A DNA stretch of 64,000 nt from Asticcacaulis currens (GTDB lineage: Bacteria; Pseudomonadota; Alphaproteobacteria; Caulobacterales; Caulobacteraceae). Where the stretch lies: NCBI RefSeq assembly GCF_028550395.1, contig NZ_JAQQKW010000003.1, forward strand, positions 412,823 through 476,822, read 5' to 3'. Of this stretch, positions 36,321-44,636 are shown in pieces. The stretch's first letter is position 1; every line of letters begins with the position of its first letter. Both the position numbers and the translations under genes were made by a program. The notes under the pieces were generated by a model. It saw nothing but the letters and a program-made list of their open reading frames with translations, did no database searches and was not told the DNA's origin.

Positions 36321-36653
36321 TTACCCGGCCGAATCTTCAGACTTGATGATTTCCGTCATGGTCACGCCCAGACGTTCATCCACCACCACCACTTCGCCAC
36401 GCGCGACCAGGCGGTTGTTCACGTAAATATCAATGGCTTCACCGACCTTGCGGTCCAGCTCCAGCACGCTGCCCTGCCCCAGCTTGAGAAGCTGCGACAC
36501 CGACATATAGGCCTTGCCCAGCACGGCGGAGATATTGACCGGCACATCGAAGACGGGCGCGAGGTCTGCCGCCGCCTTGGTGCCTTCATCGTCACCGCCG
36601 GGCACCATGGCCTGACCTTCGCCGAACTCTTCAAGCTCGAAATTCTCAGACAT
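36321..36653 (-). CDS. fliN: Flagellar switch protein FliN
   Basis: C-ring component, 110 residues. The C-terminal SpoA domain is clear: [59 protein letters not shown]. The N-terminal 35 residues are acidic and variable. Two bases separate it from fliH, so the genes are coexpressed. Confidence 0.94.
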   Translation of the reverse strand: MSENFELEEFGEGQAMVPGGDDEGTKAAADLAPVFDVPVNISAVLGKAYMSVSQLLKLGQGSVLELDRKVGEAIDIYVNNRLVARGEVVVVDERLGVTMTEIIKSEDSAG

Positions 36654-36655
36654 GG

Positions 36656-37318
36656 TTATGCCTCTCTCGCTAAGGGCGCATGGGCCGCATTCTGACTGTG
36701 GGCCATCTCGGCCATCAACACTTCCTTGAGCGCGGCGCGCAGCGCCTCGGTGATGCGCTCTGGATCATAGGCGGCACGGCCTTCGGGCCACTGAATCTCA
36801 AAGGCCCCGACGTGACGACCACCGCCCTCGCGGAACTGGATCGCGCCCTGAAAGCCGGTCAGGGCGGCGGCTTCGCGCGCCGCCTTTTGCAGATTGGCGT
36901 CGGGTGAAGACGCCGTAATGATCAGGCGCGGCGCGCCGGAAATCTCTTCGGCCAGCGCTTCCAGCGCCGCCTTGACCGGCGCTTCCGGGAACAGCTCCAG
37001 CGCCTGCGCGGCGATCTTCTGGGCGCAGACCAGAGCCAGTTCGACGCATTCGGCTTTATGGCTCATCAATACGGCATTGAGCGCCTCAAGCCCCTGACCA
37101 GCGGCTTCGGCCAGAGCCTGAACGGCTTGCGCCTGTGCCGCCTGAGCGCGCGCCATGGCCGATAGCTCACCCTGGGTATAGGCCTGCTGACGGATGGCCT
37201 CCACTTCGTCGGGGGTGTAGTATTTCTTTTCCTTCGGGGTGCTGGCCAGCACATGTCCCCCGTCGCCATAGACGGTGCCGAACTCGAACTTTTTGTACCG
37301 GGGCGGGATCTGGGTCAT
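36656..37318 (-). CDS. fliH: Flagellar assembly protein FliH (FlbE)
   Basis: Stator-like regulator of the FliI ATPase; about 220 residues, known as FlbE in Caulobacter. Marks: N-terminal PPRYKKFEFGTVY, the glutamine/alanine-rich coiled coil with ARAQAAQAQAVQALAEAAGQ, and a C-terminal VcE-like domain (ALVCAQKIAAQAL, then a helical part with FEIQWPEGRAAYD). Similarity among FliH proteins is weak, and position between fliG and fliN makes the call firm. The ATG at 37318 is preferred to one at 37342. Confidence 0.88.
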   Translation of the reverse strand: MTQIPPRYKKFEFGTVYGDGGHVLASTPKEKKYYTPDEVEAIRQQAYTQGELSAMARAQAAQAQAVQALAEAAGQGLEALNAVLMSHKAECVELALVCAQKIAAQALELFPEAPVKAALEALAEEISGAPRLIITASSPDANLQKAAREAAALTGFQGAIQFREGGGRHVGAFEIQWPEGRAAYDPERITEALRAALKEVLMAEMAHSQNAAHAPLAREA

Positions 37319-37363
37319 GCGAAGGCTCCCTGCCCTTCGCAAAGAGACGCGGAGAAAAGAGAC

Positions 37364-38383
37364 TTAATAGATAAGCTCATCGTCGCCTCCCTGACCGGCC
37401 AGCATGATTTCGCCCTTGGCCGCAAGGTCCTTGGCGACCTGCACCATGGCCATCTGCGCGGAATCGACATCTTTCAGGCGCACCGGCCCCATGGAGTTCA
37501 TGTCGTCGCGCATGATCTTGGCGGCGCGTTCGGACATGTTGGAGAAGAAGAGGTTGCGTAAAGAATCCGACGCGCCTTTGAGCGCCAGCCCCAGCTGATC
37601 CTTTTCCACCGCCCGCAGCAGAGTCTGCACCCCGCCCGGATCGAGCTTCGACAGGTCTTCGAACACGAACATCAGGGCGCGGATACGTTCGGCCGACTCG
37701 CGATTGCGCTCTTCCAGAGCGGCGACGAAGCGGCTTTCGGTCTGGCGGTCGAAATTGTTGAAGATTTCCGCCATCAGTTCATGCGAGTCGCGCTTGGAGG
37801 TGCGCGCCAGATTGGACATGAACTCGACGCGCAGGGTCTGCTCGATCTTGTCGAGGATTTCGCGCTGGACCGGCTCCATGCGCAGCATCCGCTGCACGCA
37901 TTCCAGAGCAAAATCCTCGGGCAGGGCCGACAGGACACGCGCCGCGTGGTCGGACTTGATCTTCGACAGAACGACCGCCACCGTTTGAGGGTATTCGTTC
38001 TTCAGATAGTTGGCGAGCACCGCTTCATTGACGTTGCCCAGCTTGTCCCACATGGTGCGGCCCGCCGGACCGCGGATTTCTTCCATGAGCGCATCGACCT
38101 TGTCCGACGGCAGGAAGGATTGCAGCAGACGCTGGGTCTGTTCGTAAGACCCCATGATGGTGCCGGAATTCGACAGACCGGACACAAATTCGACCAGCAG
38201 TTCTTCGACCACATTCGACGAGACCGTGCCGAGCGACGACATGGCCTGAGAGATTTCCTTGATCTCTTCCTCATCGAGCTGACGCCACAGCTCGGTGTGA
38301 TCCTCGCCAAGGGCCAGCATGACTACCGCCGCCTTTTCGACGCCGTTCAGTCGTTTGGGATCATCAATGATGTTCTTTGCCAC
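37364..38383 (-). CDS. fliG: Flagellar motor switch protein FliG
   Basis: The 339-residue C-ring protein that contacts the stator and FliF. Full length with the three helical domains: [20 protein letters not shown] at the N-terminus, the EHPQ-like motif region ([14 protein letters not shown]), and the C-terminal torque domain with the charged helix [20 protein letters not shown]. It is 10 bp downstream of fliF. Confidence 0.96.
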   Translation of the reverse strand: MAKNIIDDPKRLNGVEKAAVVMLALGEDHTELWRQLDEEEIKEISQAMSSLGTVSSNVVEELLVEFVSGLSNSGTIMGSYEQTQRLLQSFLPSDKVDALMEEIRGPAGRTMWDKLGNVNEAVLANYLKNEYPQTVAVVLSKIKSDHAARVLSALPEDFALECVQRMLRMEPVQREILDKIEQTLRVEFMSNLARTSKRDSHELMAEIFNNFDRQTESRFVAALEERNRESAERIRALMFVFEDLSKLDPGGVQTLLRAVEKDQLGLALKGASDSLRNLFFSNMSERAAKIMRDDMNSMGPVRLKDVDSAQMAMVQVAKDLAAKGEIMLAGQGGDDELIY

Positions 38384-38393
38384 GGGTTACGCC

Positions 38394-40082
38394 TTAACTG
38401 TCGTGCAGCCACGAGCGCAGGATCGAGATCGATTCCTCCGGGTGGCGTTCCACGAATTCCGATACGCGCTTGACCGAAGAGGCCTTCACCTGACCTTCGA
38501 TCTTGGCGATGTCGATGCGGCTGTCTACCGGGGCCAAGGCCAGCCCGGTACCCGGTGTCCCCTGATAATCGAGCGCGGCCGCCGCAGGCACTGCGACCGG
38601 GACACCATCGGCCCCCATCACCATCTGAACCGGCCCCCCGGCGCCAGCCAGCGCCGGCACGCCGCCCGGTCCGGCCACCGCGCCGGTGTTTACGAATTTC
38701 AGCAGCGGGCGGGCGACGAAGAAGAGGACCAGCAGGGCCACCACCAGCAGGATCAGCCACTGGATGGCGGTCACAATATCGTCCTTGGTGAAGTCGAACA
38801 TGCCCGCCGAAGCCGCCGTGCCGCCCAGACCTGCCGCATCACGGGCAAAGCGGATATTGGTGACCTTCAGTTCGTCCTTGCGCCCATTGGGATTGGTCGC
38901 GGTCTGATCCGTGTAGCCGATGGCGGCGCGAACCAGCTCTTCGATCTGCTGCATGTCCTGTGCAGAGCGCGGCGTATAAGTCGGCGGCGACTTGCCATCC
39001 GCCGCCGGGGTCCAGGTGCCATCGACCACCACCGCCACGGCCAGCTTCTTGATCGCCCCGGGGGCGACCACCTCGGTCGTCTTGGTGTTCGAGATTTCGT
39101 AATTGGTCAGTTCCCCGGTCGTCTGGCTCTGATTGCCCGTCGTCGTCTGCCCGCCCGCAGGGGCACCGCCGGGGATATTGGCCTGCGCCGTTACCGTGCC
39201 GTTATTGGCCGCGTCCGAAGACGAATCGGTCGAAGAGTCCGAACGTGTCGAACGCACCACCTGACCGTCGGGATCATATTGCGTCTGTTCGCGGGTCAGC
39301 GAGTTGAGATCCAGTTCCGCCGTCACGGTCACACGCGCCGCGCCCGGCCCGACTACGCCTTCGACAATATCCTTCACGCGCTTGCGCAGGGTTTCCTCGA
39401 CCTCGGTCTTGCGCTCGGCACCGCCCGCGCCCATCAGGCTGTCGTCTTCGCCACCGGCCGCCAGAAGCCGGTTCTTGTCATCGACCAGCGTCACGGCATT
39501 GGCCTTGAGGTTGGGCACGGCGCCGGCCACCAAATTGCGGATGGCGCGCACCTGCTCGCCCGTCAGTTCGGTATTGCTCAGCCCCACCACGACCGAGGCG
39601 GTGGGTGCGGCCGCCTCTTCCTGAAACAGCTCGCGCTTGGGCATGACGAGGTGCACCCGCGCAGAATTGATGCCTTTCAGCGTGGCAATGGTGCGCGCCA
39701 GCTCGCCTTCGAGGGCGCGCTGGTTATTGAGGTTCTGCACAAACTCGGTCTGGCCCAGCGCCGGGGCCTTATCGAACAGCTCATACCCCACCGAACCAGC
39801 GGTCGGCAGCCCCTTGGACGCCAGCATCAGGCGCGTTTCGCCCACCGTGTCGCGGTCAACCATGATCGTCGAGCCGTCGCCGCGGGCCTGATACTTGATG
39901 CCAGCTTGATCAAGGGCGGCGGTGATTTGCGAGGCTTCTTTGAGGTCGAGATTTGAATAGAGCAGCGCCTGCGGCTTACCCGTCATATTCAGCGCAATCG
40001 CCGCCAGAACGGCAGCCACACCAATAGAGACGCCAATAATGACGGCCAGACGGCTCAGCCCAAACTGTTTGAGGAAATCCAC
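38394..40082 (-). CDS. fliF: Flagellar MS-ring protein FliF
   Basis: Forms the membrane/supramembrane ring on which the export gate and C-ring assemble. About 562 residues: a first membrane helix near residue 20, the YscJ-type domain (LYSNLDLKEASQITAALDQAG), a long periplasmic region with a Ser/Thr/Gly-rich linker, a second helix near 450 (WLILLVVALLVLFF), and a C-terminal FliG-binding tail (VKRVSEFVERHPEESISILR). I prefer the GTG at 40082 because it gives the expected VDFLKQFG start; an ATG at 40133 is the alternative. Confidence 0.95.
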   Translation of the reverse strand: MDFLKQFGLSRLAVIIGVSIGVAAVLAAIALNMTGKPQALLYSNLDLKEASQITAALDQAGIKYQARGDGSTIMVDRDTVGETRLMLASKGLPTAGSVGYELFDKAPALGQTEFVQNLNNQRALEGELARTIATLKGINSARVHLVMPKRELFQEEAAAPTASVVVGLSNTELTGEQVRAIRNLVAGAVPNLKANAVTLVDDKNRLLAAGGEDDSLMGAGGAERKTEVEETLRKRVKDIVEGVVGPGAARVTVTAELDLNSLTREQTQYDPDGQVVRSTRSDSSTDSSSDAANNGTVTAQANIPGGAPAGGQTTTGNQSQTTGELTNYEISNTKTTEVVAPGAIKKLAVAVVVDGTWTPAADGKSPPTYTPRSAQDMQQIEELVRAAIGYTDQTATNPNGRKDELKVTNIRFARDAAGLGGTAASAGMFDFTKDDIVTAIQWLILLVVALLVLFFVARPLLKFVNTGAVAGPGGVPALAGAGGPVQMVMGADGVPVAVPAAAALDYQGTPGTGLALAPVDSRIDIAKIEGQVKASSVKRVSEFVERHPEESISILRSWLHDS

Positions 40083-40276
40083 GACCCCGATACCCTGCCA
40101 CCAGACACGACTACAGACCCGTTTTCGGGTCACTAGGCAGTAATTTCCCAGTGAAGCGTAAACGAGCCGTTAAGGGATGGGGTAAACGGGTAAATTCTTA
40201 ATTTGCGCTTCGCCACAGGCGAAGCTCTTAGGCAAAAATGCCAAATCCAGGCGAAGGGCCCCATTAAAAAGACTCA

Positions 40277-40305
40277 GAGCGTTTTCCGTATATCGGAAAA
40301 CGCTC
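40277..40305. repeat. Perfect 12-bp inverted repeat in the fliF-sciP gap
   Basis: GAGCGTTTTCCG, loop TATAT, CGGAAAACGCTC. It lies between the sciP stop and the fliF promoter region. No T-tract follows on the minus strand; it could be a terminator for sciP, an operator or a REP-like element. Confidence 0.6.
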
Positions 40306-40361
40306 AGGGCTTGGATTTGACGGTCCCATGCTTTGCGTTTCGGCTACGAAACGCAATGAGG

Positions 40362-40643
40362 TTAACGGTACTGCTGGATGCGCGTGGTGCGCAGCCCGGC
40401 CATACCGTGGCTGTCGATCGCCTTCTGCCAGCCGAGGAATTCCTCGGAGGTAATACCATAGCGCTCGCAGGCCTCTTCGAAGGTCAGCAGACCGCCGCGC
40501 ACGGCCGCTACCACCTCAGCCTTGCGCCGAATGACCCAACGCTCCGTTCCCGGAGGCGGCAGATCGTTCAGGGTTAATTTGGCACCGGTTGGTCCAATCA
40601 CGTATTTTTCGCCTTTGCTATCGCGGCGTTGTTCTTGCAGCAT
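40362..40643 (-). CDS. sciP: CtrA-inhibitory protein SciP (DUF1153)
   Basis: SciP is a small helix-turn-helix protein that binds CtrA and keeps it from recruiting RNA polymerase in G1 swarmer cells. The 93 residues match the DUF1153 family throughout: GEKYVIGPTGAKLTLNDLPP, RWVIRRKAEVVAAVRGGLL (recognition helix region), and EEFLGWQKAIDSHGMAGLR, ending TTRIQQYR. Full length. The location between flgE and fliF is, to my memory, the same as in Caulobacter crescentus. Confidence 0.95.
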   Translation of the reverse strand: MLQEQRRDSKGEKYVIGPTGAKLTLNDLPPPGTERWVIRRKAEVVAAVRGGLLTFEEACERYGITSEEFLGWQKAIDSHGMAGLRTTRIQQYR

Positions 40644-40813
40644 GATTCTTCACGCCTTTCTTACCATCACCATGGATGGCAAGATAACGCATGGAATCTA
40701 ATATCCGCTTAATTGCCTTAGTAAACATATTACTAATAACGGCACATCAGGATATTAACACTCCATTCACCATGCTTTACCGCGCGTTATTACAAGTTAA
40801 TCAAACTCAATAC

Positions 40814-42232
40814 TTAGCGCTTGATATTCAGCAACTCTTGCAACATCTCATCTGCGGTGGTGATTGTTTTGGAATTGGCCGAATAGGCGCGCTGGGTGAC
40901 AATCAGGTTGGTAAATTCTTCGGACAGATCGACGTCTGAGGCCTCCAGCGTCCCAACCCCCAGAAGCCCGGCACCGGACACCCCCGGCACCTTCAGCGTT
41001 AGCGGACCGGACTCATTGGAGACCGTGTACGCATTACCGGAGACCGGCGTCAGGCCGTCGGCATTGACGAAGGTCGCCAGCGCCAGTTGCGCGATGTCGC
41101 GCGTCGATCCGTTCTTGAACACCGCTGTGACCAGACCCGCCTTCGAGATCTGCACCTTGTCGAGGCCCGAAAACGGCGTGCCGTTGGCATCGACGCGATT
41201 GGTGCTCGAAGAGTTGAGCTGGGTGAGGCCGCCCTGATCGCCATTGAAATCGACCGTGACGGTCTGAGGCGCGACGCCGATACTGCTTTTCCAGTTAAAG
41301 CTGAGGTTCAGGGCCGTAGAACCGGTGCTGATCCCGGCGGCGGTCTGGACGTCGCTGAGCTTGCCCGATGAGTTATAGACCAGACGACCGCTTGACACGA
41401 TGCCCTGGCTGGAGGCCGTGGTGGCGGGGGTGACGCTGGGGTCCTTGACGTCCGGCGACCAGACCTCATAGGCCCAGGTATTGGCGAGGATCGGCGGTGT
41501 GGCCGAAGGATTGGCTGGCAGCTTGATCAGAGAAACGGTGAGGTTGCGTTCGCCGCCCTGACTGTCGGAAACCGGAATGGTGATGTCGTAATCGGGGCGC
41601 GTCGAAACCGAGGTATTGGGGGCCGACGCGTCATAGGCGGCCATGGGTAGGGTCGTCGGGCTGGCGGCATAGTCGTCCGCCCGGTCCGAAACGGCCTGAT
41701 TGGCATTGAGATTGCCAACGATCTGCGCGTAACTGGTCGGCTCGATCTGCGCGGCGATATTTTCGACATTGATGGTGCGCAGCTGGCTGAGGTCGGCCGC
41801 CGACAGGGTCGGCCCGCCGCCTGCCACAATGGGCCAGCCCTGAAGATAGAGGTTCGAGGCATTACGCAGATAGCCGTCTTCGTCGGCGAAGAAGGAGCCG
41901 TCGCGTGTGAACAGGCGCGCGTCCTCCGTACCAGGTGCGGCCTTCTGAGTGGTGACGAAAAAGCCTTGCCCGTCAATGCCGAGATCGAGCTGGCTCGAGG
42001 CCTTTTGCAGGGTGCCAAGCGTCGAGATCATGTGACGGGTCGTCGAGGTCACACCCCCGGCATTATAGCCGGTGGGCGTGGAGGAGGCCGTCACGATCGA
42101 CTGAAAGTCCGTGCGCACGCGCTTATAGGCGGTGGTGGTGGAGTTGGCGATATTGTTGGAGATCGCCGACAGGGCATTGGAGTTGGCGGCCAGACCGGCA
42201 ACGCCGGCCTGCATGGAGGCGCTCAGGCTCAT
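40814..42232 (-). CDS. flgE: Flagellar hook protein FlgE
   Basis: The 472-residue main hook subunit. Rod-family N-terminus ANSNALSAISNNIANSTTTA, the VTSTTRHM stretch before the D1/D2 domains, FTRDGSFFADEDGYL in the core, and the C-terminal coiled segment VDLSEEFTNLIVTQRAYSAN with ITTADEMLQELLNIKR. Full length. Expressed with fliK and flgD from the sigma-54 promoter upstream of fliK, the usual class III timing. Confidence 0.95.
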   Translation of the reverse strand: MSLSASMQAGVAGLAANSNALSAISNNIANSTTTAYKRVRTDFQSIVTASSTPTGYNAGGVTSTTRHMISTLGTLQKASSQLDLGIDGQGFFVTTQKAAPGTEDARLFTRDGSFFADEDGYLRNASNLYLQGWPIVAGGGPTLSAADLSQLRTINVENIAAQIEPTSYAQIVGNLNANQAVSDRADDYAASPTTLPMAAYDASAPNTSVSTRPDYDITIPVSDSQGGERNLTVSLIKLPANPSATPPILANTWAYEVWSPDVKDPSVTPATTASSQGIVSSGRLVYNSSGKLSDVQTAAGISTGSTALNLSFNWKSSIGVAPQTVTVDFNGDQGGLTQLNSSSTNRVDANGTPFSGLDKVQISKAGLVTAVFKNGSTRDIAQLALATFVNADGLTPVSGNAYTVSNESGPLTLKVPGVSGAGLLGVGTLEASDVDLSEEFTNLIVTQRAYSANSKTITTADEMLQELLNIKR

Positions 42233-42274
42233 AGTTCAGACTCCGGACAAAAACGCAGAAAACGAAGGATGGGA

Positions 42275-42952
42275 TCAGGCATTGGCGGTTTCCCGCACGC
42301 CGGTGACGTAGGACATGGGGATCAGCGAATAGCCCATGCGCAGGACGATCTCGCCGTTGATCAGTTCAGTGGCATCAACGCGCTGCTGAACGGACACGGC
42401 ATTGGAAATGGCGGCACCATTGGCCGAGGTCGCAGTGACCTTGAGCGTGTAATTGCCCTCCTTCACCGTGGTGCCGGTCGAATCCTTGCCGTCCCAGGTA
42501 AAGCTGTTGTCGCCCTTGTTCAGGCTATTCGACGCGCCTTTCCAGACGATCTTGCCGTCGGCGTCGCGCACCTCGACATCAACATTGGCGGCAGTGTTGG
42601 CCAGTTCGTAGTGCCAGGTCAGCGCCTTGTCCTTGAAGCTCTGGGTGTCGATATCGGCCACGGCGGTCTTGCCGATCATATTGACGGAGCTGGCGACATT
42701 GCCCGCCCCCAGACCGACCAAAGACTTCAGATACTCATTGGCCTTCAGTTGCTGCTCGACGCTCGAATACTGAACAAGCTGGTTCGTCCATTGCGTCGAA
42801 TCCATCGGCGACAGCGGGTCCTGATTCTTGATCTGCGCCGTCAGCAGACTCAGAAACGTCTGATAGGTGCTGCCCAGCCCGCTGGCCGAAGCGCTCGAGG
42901 TGGAGGCGGCATTGGTATTCGAGCCGGAGGTATTGGATACGGAACTGACCAT
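42275..42952 (-). CDS. flgD: Flagellar hook cap protein FlgD
   Basis: Scaffold for hook polymerisation, 225 residues. The N-terminal export part is Ser/Asn-rich, then the family block FLSLLTAQIKNQDPLSPMDS with QLVQYSSVEQQLKANEYL. The C-terminal part is a FlgD Tudor/FnIII region (WDGKDSTGTTVKEGNYTLKV). It precedes flgE on the strand with a 42-bp gap. Confidence 0.95.
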   Translation of the reverse strand: MVSSVSNTSGSNTNAASTSSASASGLGSTYQTFLSLLTAQIKNQDPLSPMDSTQWTNQLVQYSSVEQQLKANEYLKSLVGLGAGNVASSVNMIGKTAVADIDTQSFKDKALTWHYELANTAANVDVEVRDADGKIVWKGASNSLNKGDNSFTWDGKDSTGTTVKEGNYTLKVTATSANGAAISNAVSVQQRVDATELINGEIVLRMGYSLIPMSYVTGVRETANA

Positions 42953-42961
42953 GACGGCTCC

Positions 42962-44182
42962 TTAGACGAGGACGCTGAGCGACAGGGTCCGCGCCGGGCC
43001 GTAGCCGTCAGCGGACATCTGAGCATAGAGGGCGGAATCCACAGACGCTGCCGCCATAAGCTGAGCGTCAATGAGGCTATGGGCATCGGCCGTCACCGCT
43101 TCCGGCTCGGGGGACGGGGCGTCATAGGTGGGGCGTTCGGCTTCGGCGTACTGACGTCCGCGGCCCTGATCGCCGGAAGCAAAGTTCAGGGATGCGTCAT
43201 CCATCTGAAAACCGGCCTGCTCCAGTTGCCGGCGCAGATCATCCTGCCGCCCCCGGAACTCGCTTTCCGCCACCGGGCTGTCGAAGCGCAGGTGCGCCGT
43301 CAGCTTGCCGTCCTGACCGATTTCGAGCTTCACATCGACCTTGCCCATATCGGCCGGGCGCAACTCCATATCGAAGCTGGTCGATTTGCTGCCGAGACGG
43401 CGCGTGATCTGGGCGCTGAGGGCGGCAAGGTTTTCCGCCGTGTGCGCCGACAGGGTATAGGTCTGCACGGTTTGCGGCGCGGTAGGGGGCGCAGGCGTAA
43501 AACGCACGCCGCTGTCCGTTTGTGGCAGGGTCTGCGCCTGAATATGGCTTAAGGAGGAATTGACGAGCGCGGGCGTCTGCGGCACCGCACCCCCTGGGGC
43601 CGTTCCGTCAGCGGCATTCAACGCGCCGGACAGGGTTTGCAGCAGATCGGCTACGGAACGCCCCTCGCTCTTCGCGGCTGAAGGGGTCGCCTTACCCTCC
43701 CCGTCTGCGGCGGTCAGGCCGTTGAGCGCCGCATCAAAACCGGCTTCGTCGGACGTTTCGGCATCCGCCCCGGTCGTCGGACCTGCGGCCAGAAGGGCCG
43801 CAACGCTCTGCGTTTGAGCCGACGGCAGCGTCAGGGCCAGCGCATCGGCGGCAATTCCCTCCGCAGGCTGCGCCTGCGTCGTCGGCCCATTGACGGGCAG
43901 CGGGGTTTGCTGCGCGAGCAGAGCGGCAAGAAGATCGGACCTCAGTTCGCCATTCCCCTGCGCCTGATCCGTCTTGTCGCCGTCCGGCTTTTCGCTTTCT
44001 TTGGTTGCAGCTTTGTCCGCCGGGGCGGGGGTGTCTTCGCGCTGCGCCGAAGCCAGCGCCTGACCGAAACGGCCCGCCGTCTCCGCCCGGTCATCGGCAG
44101 AGGGCACGCCGCCGCTCACCGGGGCCGCAGGTAGGGCCGTGGGGGCGGGAGACGCTTTCGGAGGCAGCAGGTCTGCGGACAC
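42962..44182 (-). CDS. fliK: Flagellar hook-length control protein FliK
   Basis: Sets hook length and switches export to filament substrates. The 406-residue protein has a long low-complexity Ala/Pro/Thr-rich N-terminal ruler part and the C-terminal Flg_hook domain: FDMELRPADMGKVDVKLEIG, LTAHLRFDSPVAESEF and LRRQLEQAGFQMDDASLNF. Position directly upstream of flgD supports the call. A sigma-54 promoter lies about 100 bp upstream. Confidence 0.92.
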   Translation of the reverse strand: MSADLLPPKASPAPTALPAAPVSGGVPSADDRAETAGRFGQALASAQREDTPAPADKAATKESEKPDGDKTDQAQGNGELRSDLLAALLAQQTPLPVNGPTTQAQPAEGIAADALALTLPSAQTQSVAALLAAGPTTGADAETSDEAGFDAALNGLTAADGEGKATPSAAKSEGRSVADLLQTLSGALNAADGTAPGGAVPQTPALVNSSLSHIQAQTLPQTDSGVRFTPAPPTAPQTVQTYTLSAHTAENLAALSAQITRRLGSKSTSFDMELRPADMGKVDVKLEIGQDGKLTAHLRFDSPVAESEFRGRQDDLRRQLEQAGFQMDDASLNFASGDQGRGRQYAEAERPTYDAPSPEPEAVTADAHSLIDAQLMAAASVDSALYAQMSADGYGPARTLSLSVLV

Positions 44183-44282
44183 GACGGGGCCATCTTCGCT
44201 GAGGACCGATGCGTCCCTTCAGGGCGCCGCGGCAGGGGTCAGACGAACGCCTTTTGCGTCCGAACATCGTCACCCCCTGATC

Positions 44283-44297
44283 GCAAGGGTCGTGCCA
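44283..44297 (-). promoter_or_regulatory. Sigma-54 (-24/-12) promoter of fliK-flgD-flgE
   Basis: On the minus strand the sequence is TGGCACGACCCTTGC, matching TGGCACG-N4-TTGC with correct GG-N10-GC spacing. It would start transcription near 44271, giving a leader of about 90 bases before fliK. FlbD, encoded in the same window, is the likely activator. AT-rich DNA just upstream (44298-44335) could bind IHF. Confidence 0.85.
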
Positions 44298-44636
44298 ATT
44301 TTTAAGTAATTGTTTTTATGTATTTTTATAAAATGACCCCGGCGCATTTTGCCGGGGAAGACGGACCGGGGCCGGAACAAACTTGCCGGGGGCAGACGGA
44401 CTCTGCCGCCCTGGGGTATGAAAATCTGGCCAGCAATCGCGATACATTGGCCCGCCGACAGACGAGTGGCACCGTATTTGAAACCCTCACCTTAGTTTAC
44501 GCGTTACGTGGCGCACGGAAAATAGCAAGCCAATGAAAAATATAGATAAATTTTTCAACTCGACCCAGGGGACACGGCAAATTCTGCCTCTGGTCGGGCA
44601 AGGCTTGCCTAAAACGCCTCAGCGGGAGGCCTGATC
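44298..44636. promoter_or_regulatory. Intergenic control region between fliK and flgK
   Basis: No convincing gene. It holds an AT-rich tract (44298-44335), a perfect 7-bp hairpin CCCCGGC/GCCGGGG (44337-44357), and a possible weak sigma-54 site for flgK at 44467-44481 (TGGCACCGTATTTGA, with GA instead of GC at -12). Confidence 0.45.

Noticed and set aside
38319..39956. A 545-codon plus-strand frame opposite fliF
   Set aside because: Shadow of fliF.
44318..44536. Plus-strand 72-codon frame in the fliK-flgK gap
   Set aside because: No RBS, no recognisable domain, and it covers promoter DNA.
44581..44612. Sigma-54 site just before flgK (GGGCAAGGCTTGC)
   Set aside because: GG and GC are nine bases apart instead of ten; the site at 44467 is a little better but also imperfect.
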